The notes under the pieces: model-generated
The model's database searches: none
What the model was told of the DNA's origin: nothing
Seen by the model: only the letters and a program-made list of their open reading frames with translations
Assembly: GCA_020638975.1 (NCBI GenBank)
Contig: JACKHN010000031.1
Coordinates: forward strand, 1 to 64,000
Length of the DNA stretch: 64,000 bases
Reading direction: 5' to 3'
DNA from: Planctomycetaceae bacterium
GTDB lineage: Bacteria; Planctomycetota; Planctomycetia; Pirellulales; Pirellulaceae
In this document: positions 7,622-17,278 of the stretch, piece by piece
How the letters are laid out: the number at the start of each line of letters is the position of its first letter
Numbering within the stretch: position 1 is the first letter of the stretch
Translations under genes and position numbers: made by a program

Positions 7622-10186
7622 ATGTCGAAAGCGTTATCAAATACTCCTATATGGCCCTATATCGGGGTCGTAAGTTGTTTACTCATCTTGACCTTGCTAT
7701 CTCCACGTTCGTGGAATCAAGGCGATGTTCAACCGAGTGCAACTACGTCCATCCAATCCCAACCAACCATTGCCGCCTCAGGAATTGTCAGCCCCGCGCA
7801 CGATTTGCCGCACCAGAATCCGGTGATAGCCGACTTATTAGTAGCGCCGGAGTCAACGCCTCTGTCCACATCGGTTGCCTACGGAGACATGACGGCGAAT
7901 CCGCTGTACGCCCTATCCGAGTATCAAACGCCCCGGCAAACAGCGAGCATAGCGCCGCCCGTCACTGAACGGATCGAGTTCGATCCGTCGCTCGACCACA
8001 CACCGAGCTTGCCCGCGCCGTCTACGAGTCCTGGAGCACCCCGCGTCGAGATCGCGCCGCGGCTTACTCCTCCCGACGCGGCGATTGAGACGGTCAACAT
8101 ATCCGTTTCGAAGAAAGACGCGGAAACTGCCCCGCACGTCTCCACGTTCTGGCCTCTGCCTCAGAACTTGATGTCGCGTCTCGAAGTTGTTGCAAAAATC
8201 GCCACGTGCAAAGCGTGGTCAGATCGCGTTCGGTTCGCGCTCGAACAATTGCATCGCAGCAAATCACTTCACGCCAGTGAAGCGACCGAGTATCTGGACA
8301 TCCTCGACGCCGCGGTCCGCGAGGCGACATCGCTTGCAGCCAATGAGAAACAACCGGCAGAGCGATCGGCGATTCTACGGGCGAACTACTCGGTCGCGCG
8401 GCGGGTGGAGATCTGGCGACAGGTTCGCGAAGTCGTTCAAGGCCAAACGGTTCCCGTCGCATTGCGTCGTGACGACAATCCGCAGATCGCCAAGCGACTG
8501 GATGCAATCGAAGCGGATCTAACTACTACTCAGCACGGCGCAGCGTGGAAAGATTACTTGCTATTGAAGCAATTGCGAGAAGCGATTGGGTCGGGTAAGA
8601 CGCAGACGCAACACCGCTTGGCCCGCCAGATTCTCGCGAGAATGGAATCCGACTCACTCGCTCCTCAACAACTCGAGATGCTGAAAGCTCCACCGTTCTC
8701 GGAATTGGCCTTCGCATTAAAGCGGTGGGCAGACGAGCCAGTGGATTGCACGGCGTTGCTTGATGACATTGAAGCTTATGAAGAGTCGCGCCGAGTTGAC
8801 GCCGCCCACTCACTCGCCCGTCTCTATCAAAACTCGCGTTGGTCGACAAACCCCGCGATCGAAGAGCTAAGCGCCTTGATTAACTCGCATTATCGCAATG
8901 CGAACATTCGAGTCGCAATCGCCAGTGCCTTGCTGAATCGAATGATACCGGACATCGAACCGACCGACGAAGATGTGGATGAGTACATCCAAGGCGCGAG
9001 GGTTTATGGAGTCAGTCGCATTAAGACCGAATTGCGGGCGACGCTGGTCCCCGATTATTCCCGCTGGCGAGTCGGTGTCGAAGCAAGCGGAGAAGTTGCC
9101 TCTTCAACGGCGGCGAATGCCGGGCCTGCTACCTTTTACAACGAGGCGCTTTCGCGTTACCTTGCTCGCAAGTTGCTGATTGTCGAGCGAAATGGCGTCA
9201 GCGTTTGGCGAGCGGAAGCAGAAGCGGATAGCGAGGCAGGCCTCACGGGATTCCGAACGGACTTCGACCGCGTGCCCGTTCTGGGATGGTTGGCGCGCAG
9301 TATCGCCCTTGATCAGCATGACAACCGGTTCCACAGTGCCCGACGTGAAGCCGAAGAGCGACTGGCCGCCGTGGTCAGCGAACGTCTCGACGAAGCGGTG
9401 CATGCACGTCTTGAGAAGGCGGAACAAGAATTCGACGAGAAGTTGTGGTCCCCGATGAAGAAGCTGGGGTTAAACCCAGTTGCGGTTGACCTGCACACGA
9501 GCACAACGCGACTGATCGGTCGCTATCGTCTCGCCGGCGATCATCAACTCGGTGCGCACACGCCTCGCCCCCAAGCCCCGAACGACAGCTTGCTGAGTGT
9601 TCAGATCCATGAAAGCGCGATGAATAACATCGTCGAGCAGCTAAAACTGGACGGTAAAGAATCGGATCTGCGCGATCTGTATCGAGAAATCGGGGCGGTG
9701 TTCGCTCACCCGGAACTGGAAGCGCCTGACGACGTCCCGGAGGGTGTGACAATTCGTTTCGCAGATAGCGAACCGATCCGTTTTCGTTTCGAGCAAGGTC
9801 GCGTAATCGTCACGCTTCGAATCGCAGAACTCAGCCGCGGTTGGCGCCACAAGTGGACGAACTTCGCCGTTCGCGCCTACTACGTCCCAGACCCAACACA
9901 ACTCGACGCGAACTTGGTGCGGGAAGGATCGATCGAATTGGACGGACACCATATTACATCGCTCGACCGAGTCGCATTGAGCGGGGTATTTAGCAAGACC
10001 CTCTCGCGAAATCGGCCTTTCAACCTGATCAACAAGCGAATTGCCGAAAGCGATTCGCTGCAGGATTTACAGGTCACTCAGTTCGTAGTGACCGAAGGTT
10101 GGATCGGCGTCGCGCTCGGCCCTCAATATGGTGCGACCGTGCAGCGAATGGCGACGCAGCCAAACGCGACTACCGAAGTGCGATAA
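7622..10186 (+). CDS. Large membrane-anchored planctomycete protein, unknown function
   Basis: An 854-residue protein with a single N-terminal hydrophobic segment (about 11-28, WPYIGVVSCLLILTLLSP), a proline/serine/threonine-rich linker to about residue 180, a mostly helical middle (about 190-470), and a C-terminal part richer in beta structure. The middle has charged helices such as RREAEERLAAVVSERLDEAV that could form coiled coil. No enzymatic motif is recognised. It looks like a long envelope protein anchored in the cytoplasmic membrane with its bulk outside the cytoplasm. The ATG at 7622 follows AGGTAGGTGG. The stop is 15 nt from the convergent CvpA-like gene. Confidence 0.75.
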   Translation: MSKALSNTPIWPYIGVVSCLLILTLLSPRSWNQGDVQPSATTSIQSQPTIAASGIVSPAHDLPHQNPVIADLLVAPESTPLSTSVAYGDMTANPLYALSEYQTPRQTASIAPPVTERIEFDPSLDHTPSLPAPSTSPGAPRVEIAPRLTPPDAAIETVNISVSKKDAETAPHVSTFWPLPQNLMSRLEVVAKIATCKAWSDRVRFALEQLHRSKSLHASEATEYLDILDAAVREATSLAANEKQPAERSAILRANYSVARRVEIWRQVREVVQGQTVPVALRRDDNPQIAKRLDAIEADLTTTQHGAAWKDYLLLKQLREAIGSGKTQTQHRLARQILARMESDSLAPQQLEMLKAPPFSELAFALKRWADEPVDCTALLDDIEAYEESRRVDAAHSLARLYQNSRWSTNPAIEELSALINSHYRNANIRVAIASALLNRMIPDIEPTDEDVDEYIQGARVYGVSRIKTELRATLVPDYSRWRVGVEASGEVASSTAANAGPATFYNEALSRYLARKLLIVERNGVSVWRAEAEADSEAGLTGFRTDFDRVPVLGWLARSIALDQHDNRFHSARREAEERLAAVVSERLDEAVHARLEKAEQEFDEKLWSPMKKLGLNPVAVDLHTSTTRLIGRYRLAGDHQLGAHTPRPQAPNDSLLSVQIHESAMNNIVEQLKLDGKESDLRDLYREIGAVFAHPELEAPDDVPEGVTIRFADSEPIRFRFEQGRVIVTLRIAELSRGWRHKWTNFAVRAYYVPDPTQLDANLVREGSIELDGHHITSLDRVALSGVFSKTLSRNRPFNLINKRIAESDSLQDLQVTQFVVTEGWIGVALGPQYGATVQRMATQPNATTEVR

Positions 10187-10201
10187 CCCGACCGAGTGGG
10201 A

Positions 10202-11131
10202 TCAGGGAGTCAGCTCGAGATCGTCCAACACTTTGGACATCTCGCCGACAAAGCCCGGTTCGTCCAGCAGTTTCATGATCGTTGGATTGCTCATCAACGT
10301 CATCGCGGCCTGCGTATCGATCGGTTTGCCAGATCGCAGCACCTGCTGAATCTCGGCATCGGCTGACAACGAATCGATTGCTCGACGCATCGCTGGTCGC
10401 TGCTTCAACTGGTCAAGATTCGGCGAGTCCATCAGACGATTTAACTTCTGCGGATCGCGTGCCACTTTCATGCTCTCCTGCAGCCGAGCTAGTTGGGGAA
10501 TGCGTTGAAACGGGTTGTATTCCATCACGAATGGGCCGACACGGCTTTTTTGTGTCTGGCCGGCAACTTCGACGATTCGTACAGCGACCGCACGCGCGAA
10601 TGCACCTTCCGAGGTGCGTGCGGCGACACGTTCTTTCGCCATCGGCTCGACCATCAAGATCCCTCCGAGCAGCAGCAACACAACGCCCGTACCTTGCACG
10701 CCTCCGAACAGAAAACCTGTCCAGCGATTCATGGCTTCTAAGCGAGGCCGATCTTCGAGCAGCACGCGCGCAATGATCGCCATCGCAATCATCGAAGCGA
10801 ACGTGATGCCAAGCCCAATCGCCCCGATGCTGACCACGCGACTCATCAGTCCTGAGGTGCCAAGGAATTCGGCAACCTGCGGCTCCCAAGCCTTTCCCCA
10901 AGTGGGAGCGTAAGCGATCGCAGCTGCCGCGCCACCAAAGAACCCCGCCAACCTCACCGCACCCATCCGATAGCCGCTGAACCCAGCCACCATGACGCCC
11001 GCAAGGAACGACGCCGTGACATGGTCCTCTTGCATCCAGAAATAAGAGATCCCGGCAGTGAACACTCCGATTGTCGGCATCCAGAGTGGAACTCCAGGTG
11101 ATCGTTCGTAAGGACTCGCAGACTTGCTCAT
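10202..11131 (-). CDS. CvpA-family membrane protein
   Basis: A 309-residue protein with four hydrophobic segments in the first 170 residues (LWMPTIGVFTAGISYFWM; GYRMGAVRLAGFFGGAAAAI; VVSIGAIGLGITFASMIAMA; FLFGGVQGTGVVLLLLGGIL). This helix pattern and the Gly-rich GFFGG and FGGVQG turns match the CvpA / colicin V production family. The C-terminal 130 residues are soluble and helical. CvpA proteins affect envelope homeostasis and septation; the exact role here is open. The ATG at 11131 (MSKSASPYERS) is chosen because the upstream in-frame extension is not hydrophobic and has no ribosome site. Confidence 0.75.
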   Translation of the reverse strand: MSKSASPYERSPGVPLWMPTIGVFTAGISYFWMQEDHVTASFLAGVMVAGFSGYRMGAVRLAGFFGGAAAAIAYAPTWGKAWEPQVAEFLGTSGLMSRVVSIGAIGLGITFASMIAMAIIARVLLEDRPRLEAMNRWTGFLFGGVQGTGVVLLLLGGILMVEPMAKERVAARTSEGAFARAVAVRIVEVAGQTQKSRVGPFVMEYNPFQRIPQLARLQESMKVARDPQKLNRLMDSPNLDQLKQRPAMRRAIDSLSADAEIQQVLRSGKPIDTQAAMTLMSNPTIMKLLDEPGFVGEMSKVLDDLELTP

Positions 11132-11437
11132 TAGATCTACCGGCAATGCAGTGCGACAAGCGGGCAACATTCGCGTCAAAAGAGACGCAGCCATCGAGAA
11201 TTCGAGGGCACAACGAAGCATAGCACTTTGACGGGATGCGAGCCTTGAAAAAGCAGGCAAAAGCGTCGTCGCAACGTCAACTTCGCGAATGCCTGCTGGA
11301 TGTTGTTGCCGTTCTTCAACATCGTGCCCGACCATGATTTACTGCGGGGGTCTTGCGTCGCAAAATTCCCACACGATCATGGGAGCTTGTTGAGAAATCG
11401 AAACATCATCGCTCGCTTCACGACAGGGAGATCAACA

Positions 11438-12394
11438 TTGTTCGCTGGCCACATGTACGCACCGAAGAGGATCAAGTTAGTTGATGTTCCCGATCAATCG
11501 CTCGAAGGCGACGGCGAGATTCTGTTTCAGCCGGAGTTGGCCTGTTTGTGCGGTTCCGACTTGCTGTACTTCGAAGGCGACTATCACGAGCACATGCCCA
11601 AGATCGGCCAGTCGCTGCACGAGATGATCGGTCGCGTGGTTGAAACGACCGGCAGCAAGTTCAAAGTCGGTGAGCGCGTGCTCTGTGTGCCAATCGAGCA
11701 TTACGGCTTCTACGAGCGATTTCGTGTCAGCGAGAAGCGGGCCATACCTCTCGATTCGCGTCCACCGGAAGATCAAGCGTTGCTCGCACAACCACTTGGC
11801 ACGGTTCTGTTCGGAATGAAGAAAGTGCCAAGCGTCTTGGACAAAGACGTCGTCGTGCTCGGCCAGGGCCCGATCGGCCAACTCTTCAACGGAGCCTTGC
11901 GAAACCTCGGTGCTCGTAAAATCATCGGCGTCGATCCACTGGATGATCGCCTGGAAGTAAGCCGCAGAATGGGAGCCACGGCAACGATTAATCCCGATCG
12001 CGACAACGTCGTCGAGGCCGTGCGCGAGCTGACCGGCGGAAGCATGGCAGATTTAGTGGTCGAAGCCGTCGGACATCGCGAACACCGGATCAACGATTGC
12101 TTCCATCTCGTGCGGTATGGCGGCGACATCCTGTTTTTTGGCGTGCCTACCTCGAAGATCGATGATGTGCATTGGCGAATCATCTTCGACAAGAACGCGT
12201 CGATTCACACCAGTATCGGGCCGAGCTTCGAAAGAGATTTCCCGCTCGCCATGCAGTGGATCGCCGAGAAGCGAATTGATGTCACCCCGTGCATCACGCA
12301 TCAACTGCCCGTGGATCAGATCCAGGAAGCCTTCGACATTTTCGCCGGGCGACGCGATGGCGCGATCAAGGTCTTCGTCGACTTTCCTCGCTGA
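11438..12394 (+). CDS. Zinc-type alcohol/polyol dehydrogenase (MDR family)
   Basis: A 318-residue medium-chain dehydrogenase. The zinc-site motif CLCGSDLLYFEGD lies near residue 32 and a His-Glu pair in SLHEMIGRVVE near 62. The nucleotide-binding fold begins VVVLGQGPIGQLFNG and is followed by the acidic residue in IIGVDPLDDR, which favours NAD. The four-cysteine structural zinc lobe is absent. Polyol, sugar or threonine dehydrogenases have this layout. The TTG at 11438 is proposed as start because AGGGAGAT precedes it by about 8 nt; the alternative is the ATG at 11453. Its stop overlaps the ATG of the next transporter gene as TGATG, so the two are coupled. The lactonase-like gene downstream suggests a sugar to lactone to acid route. 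Confidence 0.85.
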   Translation: MFAGHMYAPKRIKLVDVPDQSLEGDGEILFQPELACLCGSDLLYFEGDYHEHMPKIGQSLHEMIGRVVETTGSKFKVGERVLCVPIEHYGFYERFRVSEKRAIPLDSRPPEDQALLAQPLGTVLFGMKKVPSVLDKDVVVLGQGPIGQLFNGALRNLGARKIIGVDPLDDRLEVSRRMGATATINPDRDNVVEAVRELTGGSMADLVVEAVGHREHRINDCFHLVRYGGDILFFGVPTSKIDDVHWRIIFDKNASIHTSIGPSFERDFPLAMQWIAEKRIDVTPCITHQLPVDQIQEAFDIFAGRRDGAIKVFVDFPR

Positions 12395-13338
12395 TGCCTG
12401 AGGAAACGGAATCGTCCAAGCCTCGTGAGCTTGAACCGGTCAGCTTCAAGACGGCGGCGTTAGCGCTATTGACGGTGGCGTTGTGGGGCGCGAATCCGGC
12501 AGCGGTCAGCTATAGCGTCGATACACTTCCGCCGATCGCCGTGGCGGGACTGCGGTTCGCAATGGCTACGGTGTTCATGCTGTTCTGGTGTTACGTCGAA
12601 GGCTGCGGCTTGCGGCTTCGCGCCGGCCAACGCCGCCCCGCCATCATCGCTGGATTATTGCTCTTCCTACAGATAGCCACCTTCAACGTGGGCGTGACGT
12701 TGTCGAACTCATCGCACTCGTCCATGATGATCAATACGTTCGTCATGTGGGTCGTCGTCATTGAGCACTTCATCACCAAGGCCGATCGGTTGAGCGCTCG
12801 GAAGTTGCTTGGGCTGTTTGTGGCATTTGGCGGTGTCCTGCTCCTGTTGCTTCGGACCGACGCGGCGACCTCTGCTGCTTCGCGCGATCAACCGACACTG
12901 ATCGGCGACGCCATTCTGTTGTGCAGCGCGTGTATCTTGGCCTGGAAAGTGATCTATGTCCGACATGCTCTGAAGTTCGTCGAGCCCGGCAAGTTGATCT
13001 TCTGGCACGACCTCGTAGGCGTTGTGTGCTTTGTTATTTGCAGTGCGATGTTTGAAAATCTGGAGTTCGGAGGGTTCACGACGCCTGCCGTTATTGCACT
13101 GATCTACCAGGGCGTTTTTGTGGCGGGCATTTGCTTTGCGCTCCAAGCGTTACTCCTGCGTCATCACTCGGCTTCGCAGATCGCCATTTTCAGTTTTGCC
13201 ACGCCGCTGTTCGGTGTCGGCACAGGGATCTTGCTGCGCGGCGATCAGATGACGCCCATGCTGGTCGTCGCGGCGGTCTGCGTCGCGATTGGTATACTGT
13301 TGGTCAATCTAAAGAAGCCTGTGGTGGCAAGCGACTGA
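12394..13338 (+). CDS. EamA/DMT-family transporter
   Basis: A 314-residue protein with ten predicted membrane helices arranged as two EamA repeats. The first starts at about residue 17 (AALALLTVALWGANPAAVSY) and the second at about 160. EamA carriers move sugars, sugar acids, amino acids or metabolites. The ATG at 12394 shares bases with the TGA of the upstream dehydrogenase. An in-frame extension to 12289 lies inside that gene and is rejected. Between a sugar-type dehydrogenase and a fuconolactonase-like gene, uptake of the substrate or export of a product is plausible. Confidence 0.88.
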   Translation: MPEETESSKPRELEPVSFKTAALALLTVALWGANPAAVSYSVDTLPPIAVAGLRFAMATVFMLFWCYVEGCGLRLRAGQRRPAIIAGLLLFLQIATFNVGVTLSNSSHSSMMINTFVMWVVVIEHFITKADRLSARKLLGLFVAFGGVLLLLLRTDAATSAASRDQPTLIGDAILLCSACILAWKVIYVRHALKFVEPGKLIFWHDLVGVVCFVICSAMFENLEFGGFTTPAVIALIYQGVFVAGICFALQALLLRHHSASQIAIFSFATPLFGVGTGILLRGDQMTPMLVVAAVCVAIGILLVNLKKPVVASD

Positions 13339-13378
13339 ACGCCGATCTCGCCGAAAGAAACGAGGAAGGAACTCAACG

Positions 13379-14209
13379 ATGCAAATTGATAGCCATCATC
13401 ACTTCTGGAACTATGATCCCGTCGAGTACGGTTGGATCGGACCCGAGATGTCCGTGCTAAAGCGAGACTTTCTCCCCTCGCACTTGGCCGACGAGATCGC
13501 TCAAGCGGGCGTCGAGGGAGTCGTATCGGTACAGGCTCGGCAGACCGTCGCCGAGACCGAATGGCTGCTCGGCATGGCAGCCCAACATGAGTTCATTCGC
13601 GGCGTAGTGGGCTGGGTTCCGCTGGCGTCGCCTGACGTCGCGGCGGTACTCGAGCCGCTTGCTCAGTCGCCTTGGTTAAAGGCCGTCCGTCACGTTGTCC
13701 AAGACGAGCCCGATGACGCCTTTGTTTTGGGCACGGATTTCAACCACGGCATCGCGCAGCTGAGGCAATATGGACTGGTTTACGATATCTTGATCTATGC
13801 CAAGCAGTTGGCAAACTCGATTCAGTTCGTCGATCAACATCCCGGCCAACCGTTCGTGCTAGATCACATCGCCAAACCGACGATCCACAGCGCCGAGTTT
13901 CATCGAGCGTGGGCTGATGAATTACGCGAATTGGCGCGCCGGGAGAATGTGATCTGCAAGTTCTCTGGCGTTGTCACGGAAGTTCGTGACGCAAGCTGGT
14001 CGACGGACTCGATTCGGCCCTACTGGGACGTCGCGATCGAAGCGTTTGGTGCGGAGCGTTTGATGTTCGGCAGCGATTGGCCGGTTTGCCTGCTGCGAAG
14101 CGACTACGGTCGGTGGGTCTCGACCGTCCGCGAGCTGATTGCAGACATGTCTCCCACCGAGCAAGCGAACGTCATGGGTGCGACAGCTTGCCACACTTAT
14201 TCGCTCTAG
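13379..14209 (+). CDS. Amidohydrolase, L-fuconolactonase-like
   Basis: A 276-residue TIM-barrel hydrolase of the amidohydrolase_2 / COG3618 group. It starts MQIDSHHHFWNY, giving the first-strand HxH pair. Later ligand motifs are KAVRHVVQDEP (about 101-111), FVLDHIAKP (about 159-167), KFSGVVTE and MFGSDWPV (about 227-234), with the terminal Asp. The pattern IDxHHHFW ... LDHxAKP ... FGSDWPV is typical of L-fuconolactone and related sugar-lactone hydrolases. It is 40 nt downstream of the EamA gene with GAGGAAGGA ahead of its start. With the dehydrogenase and transporter it suggests an oxidative deoxysugar pathway. The exact lactone cannot be read from sequence. Confidence 0.85.
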   Translation: MQIDSHHHFWNYDPVEYGWIGPEMSVLKRDFLPSHLADEIAQAGVEGVVSVQARQTVAETEWLLGMAAQHEFIRGVVGWVPLASPDVAAVLEPLAQSPWLKAVRHVVQDEPDDAFVLGTDFNHGIAQLRQYGLVYDILIYAKQLANSIQFVDQHPGQPFVLDHIAKPTIHSAEFHRAWADELRELARRENVICKFSGVVTEVRDASWSTDSIRPYWDVAIEAFGAERLMFGSDWPVCLLRSDYGRWVSTVRELIADMSPTEQANVMGATACHTYSL

Positions 14210-14309
14210 CGACGAAACTTAATCGGGCCTGCCGCAACTCCGTCTGAGTTTGCTAGAATTAACCGCCACAACATTCTCCACCGCCCCGTCCATTTGCAAC
14301 GAATACCTC

Positions 14310-15530
14310 ATGGCACCTCCCAAGTCACCCGCCAAAGCCGCACCAAAAGATCCGCGTGCGCAATTACTCGACCTGGAAGTGAAAGACGCACAGCTCATCT
14401 TCAAGACGGTCTGGGAAGACCTCGAGGAAGAGGTGGGACACGAGAATCTTCGTTTCCCGAAAGAGATCATCTTGCTGGGCGGAGCACCCGGTTCGGGAAA
14501 GGGAACACATACCAAGTTCATTATGGCGGCGCGTGGGTTCACCTGCCCGCCGATCGTCATCAGCGATCTGCTCACGACACCTGCTGCCGAGAAGATCAAA
14601 GAACAAGGTGGAATGGTCGGCGACAAGGAGGTCGTCGGCATTTTACTTCGCAAACTGCTCGAAGAAGATTTCCGCGACGGTGCAGTGTTGGACGGATTTC
14701 CAAGGACTCAAGTCCAAGTCGAGTGTCTTAAGCTGTTGGTGGACAAGATCAGTCAGCTTCACAACGAGTTTGCCAACACGCATCTGGCCATCAACTTCCG
14801 CCGACCAACGATCCACGCCATGGTGTTGTTCGTCAGCGAGCACACCAGCATCGAACGTCAGATCAAACGCGGCAACGAGATCGCGGCGCATAACCAGGAG
14901 GTCTCAGAAACCGGCGTCGGTCGGATCGTCGAACAGCGAGCAACGGACTTGACGCGCGAGACGGCCAGCCGGCGATACCGTGTCTTCAAGGAAAAGACTT
15001 GGGACGCCTTGAGTTCACTGAAGGAATTGTACCACTACCACTTCATTAACGCCGAAGGTCCGATTGCGGAAGTCGAAGAGAACATCCTCAAGGAGTTGCA
15101 GTATCAAAGTTCTCTGGAGCTGGAACCTCGCACGCACGATCGATTGCGACCGCTGCCGCTGGCCGAGGAAATCACGCTCCACGCCCGACAGGAACTCGTC
15201 CGCCGGCTGGATAGTTACGAGCTAGAACACACCGAATTGTTCCAGCGAACCGTCGAGATCATCCGGACAAAGTTCATTCCCATTATCACGCGCCACGCGT
15301 TGTCGGGCCGCGCTCATGTGAACTCGGAAGACCCGCTATTCGAAGATCCGTTAGCCATCGCCATGTTGATCGATATCTTCTCCGAGCGAGGCTTTCACGC
15401 TGTTGTCGACAAGCATATTCGCGAAGTTTTCGAGCGAGTGGACCTGGAGACCGGGTTAATTCACGCGCGGACCAAGTTCATTTATCGGATTCAAATCAAT
15501 TTCCGAGGATCTGAAATCCGCCGCGGCTAG
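14310..15530 (+). CDS. Adenylate-kinase-like NMP kinase with long C-terminal extension
   Basis: A 406-residue protein. After a basic proline/alanine-rich N-terminus, the P-loop GAPGSGKGT lies at 58-66, followed by the NMP-binding region ISDLLTTPAAEKI and GAVLDGFPRT, and a lid region with RGNEIAAHNQEV. That is an adenylate-kinase-type core of about 250 residues. A further 150 residues (QELVRRLDSYELEHTELFQR onward) have no match I recognise; they look helical and end with FIYRIQINF. Ordinary bacterial Adk is about 215 residues, so this is probably a second, specialised NMP kinase. The ATG at 14310 is chosen; an in-frame upstream extension of 20 residues lacks kinase character. No strong Shine-Dalgarno. 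Confidence 0.8.
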   Translation: MAPPKSPAKAAPKDPRAQLLDLEVKDAQLIFKTVWEDLEEEVGHENLRFPKEIILLGGAPGSGKGTHTKFIMAARGFTCPPIVISDLLTTPAAEKIKEQGGMVGDKEVVGILLRKLLEEDFRDGAVLDGFPRTQVQVECLKLLVDKISQLHNEFANTHLAINFRRPTIHAMVLFVSEHTSIERQIKRGNEIAAHNQEVSETGVGRIVEQRATDLTRETASRRYRVFKEKTWDALSSLKELYHYHFINAEGPIAEVEENILKELQYQSSLELEPRTHDRLRPLPLAEEITLHARQELVRRLDSYELEHTELFQRTVEIIRTKFIPIITRHALSGRAHVNSEDPLFEDPLAIAMLIDIFSERGFHAVVDKHIREVFERVDLETGLIHARTKFIYRIQINFRGSEIRRG

Positions 15531-15654
15531 AAATAATTGAGTTCGGGTGCGATTGCGGCGTTGCGCTTCCCGAGGAAATTCTCGCGAATATCTCTGCGCG
15601 TTAACGGAACGAGTGCGTGGAGTAAAGCTTCCTGCATTCGAAACTTGCCCCACG

Positions 15655-16911
15655 TTAGATCAGCAGACGGTCAATTGGCGTGCCGTCGCTATAACGGATT
15701 GGGCGACCGATCGACGTATTGATTTGGTGAGTGGGATCGATGCCTAGCCCCCTCAACACGGTTGCGTAGAGGTCCGGGACGGGGATCGCGTCGTCCGGCT
15801 TCTCTTCCTTGCCAGACGGGTCGGTAGCACCAAGCAACACGCCGCCCCGCAAGTTGCCCCCACCCAATAGACACGAGAACCCATGCGGCCAATGATCGCG
15901 ACCATCGGCGCCATTGACCTTAGGTGTCCGGCCAAATTCGCCAAGACATAGCACGACCGTAGAAGCCAACAGGTCACGCTCGTGCAGATCCTTCAGAAGC
16001 GCGGCAAACGCACTGTCGAGTATCGTTGCAAGTTCGGCGTGTCGCGAAAAATTCTTATCGTGTGTGTCAAAGTTCTGGAGCGTGACTTCGACCGCACGGA
16101 CGCCTTGCTCGACCAACCGTCGAGCCACCAGGCAACCGCGACCGAAGTTAGAATCGCCATAAGCCAAACGAGTCGACTCGACTTCTTCCTCCAGCTGAAA
16201 AGCTTTCATTTGATCCGAGGACATCATCGTCAGCGCGGCTTCCAGGTTGTGTGCGTGCATCGTGTGATCAACAACGACCTTGCGGCCTCGCGCGAAGGCT
16301 TGAGCGACAACATCCAAGTTCGAGAGTCGACGCTGTTGTCGTGGTTCCGTCAGCCACGTACGCATATCGTCGTTGGACGATCCCGGCTCGCGAACTCGCA
16401 AAGCATCGAAGCGGCCTCCCAAAAAGCCCCCTCGTGACAGGCGATTGTCATAGCCGAGCGAAACCACTGGTGGGATTTCAAGCTGTTCATACGGTAGAGC
16501 ATGAGCCACGATCGCACCAACGGACGGATGCCGCAACGTTGGATCGGGCCGAAAGCCCGTCTTAACCAGATACGTCGCACGATCGTGATCGCCCTCTTGC
16601 GAAAAGAGGGAGCGGACGACGGACAGGTGATGCATCTGATCGGCTAGGAGTGAAAAGCTATCGGCGATCTCGACTCCAGGAATCGAAGTCGCGATGGCCT
16701 TGGTCGGCCCGCCGATCTTTGTACCGGGATGCGGGTCCCAAGTTTCGAGTTGGCTCGGACCGCCGGATAACCACAGGGTGATCAGCGAACGCGGTCGCTC
16801 ATTACCACGTTGGGAAGCCGCCCGCAAATCCAAGGCAGGAAGAGCGAACGACATACCGAGGCCGGTTGCCCATTTTAAGAGGTGACGGCGATCAAGCGGT
16901 GGTTGTGACAT
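15655..16911 (-). CDS. DUF1501 Tat-exported protein
   Basis: A 418-residue DUF1501 protein. A twin-arginine leader (DRRHLLKWATGLGMSFALPA) is followed by the core: ITLWLSGGPSQLETWDPHPG (about 44-63), SVVRSLFSQEGDHDRA, HPSVGAIVAHAL, then GFLGGRFDAL, CLVARRLVEQGVRAVEVTLQ, DTHDKNF, CLGEFGRTPKVN and GRDHWPHGFS. These are all hallmark blocks. The domain belongs to the alkaline-phosphatase/sulfatase superfamily but has no proven activity. In planctomycetes it usually sits beside a PSD1-type cytochrome gene; none adjoins here. Convergent with the adenylate-kinase gene. Confidence 0.93.
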   Translation of the reverse strand: MSQPPLDRRHLLKWATGLGMSFALPALDLRAASQRGNERPRSLITLWLSGGPSQLETWDPHPGTKIGGPTKAIATSIPGVEIADSFSLLADQMHHLSVVRSLFSQEGDHDRATYLVKTGFRPDPTLRHPSVGAIVAHALPYEQLEIPPVVSLGYDNRLSRGGFLGGRFDALRVREPGSSNDDMRTWLTEPRQQRRLSNLDVVAQAFARGRKVVVDHTMHAHNLEAALTMMSSDQMKAFQLEEEVESTRLAYGDSNFGRGCLVARRLVEQGVRAVEVTLQNFDTHDKNFSRHAELATILDSAFAALLKDLHERDLLASTVVLCLGEFGRTPKVNGADGRDHWPHGFSCLLGGGNLRGGVLLGATDPSGKEEKPDDAIPVPDLYATVLRGLGIDPTHQINTSIGRPIRYSDGTPIDRLLI

Positions 16912-17278
16912 GCGTTTGTTCCTCGCGAGTGATCTACTTAGTGTAGCGGAACTTGCCAGACGTGGTGATCACCCAGGATTCTGCATTCAGATAACACCAG
17001 CAAGTCGTACTTCGGTTTTGGTTTCGTGGAGATTCATGCGATCAAATCGAAACGCTGCTTTGTTGCGAGAGATCCTTGCATTGCGTTCCTTTCCGCATTC
17101 GTGAGGTCATGCGATTCCACGACTGTCTCCTTGGGAGTCTTTTGTTCTGGTACAACAACGATCTAGGGATAGCCGGTCTATTGCTATTTCAAAGCCGCTT
17201 TGTTCTACAAAACTATAGAATCATCAACAGCTTTGCCTCCTCGCCGATGAGGCAACCCGAATCGCAAGAAAGCAATAC
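16912..17278. other. 367-bp divergent intergenic region
   Basis: No coding character is seen. Promoters for the minus-strand DUF1501 and the plus-strand beta-CASP genes should lie here. The only symmetrical feature noticed is GGTGATCACC at about 16963-16972, too short to interpret. Confidence 0.45.

Noticed and set aside
16963..16972. GGTGATCACC palindrome as an operator
   Set aside because: Too short and isolated to support a site.
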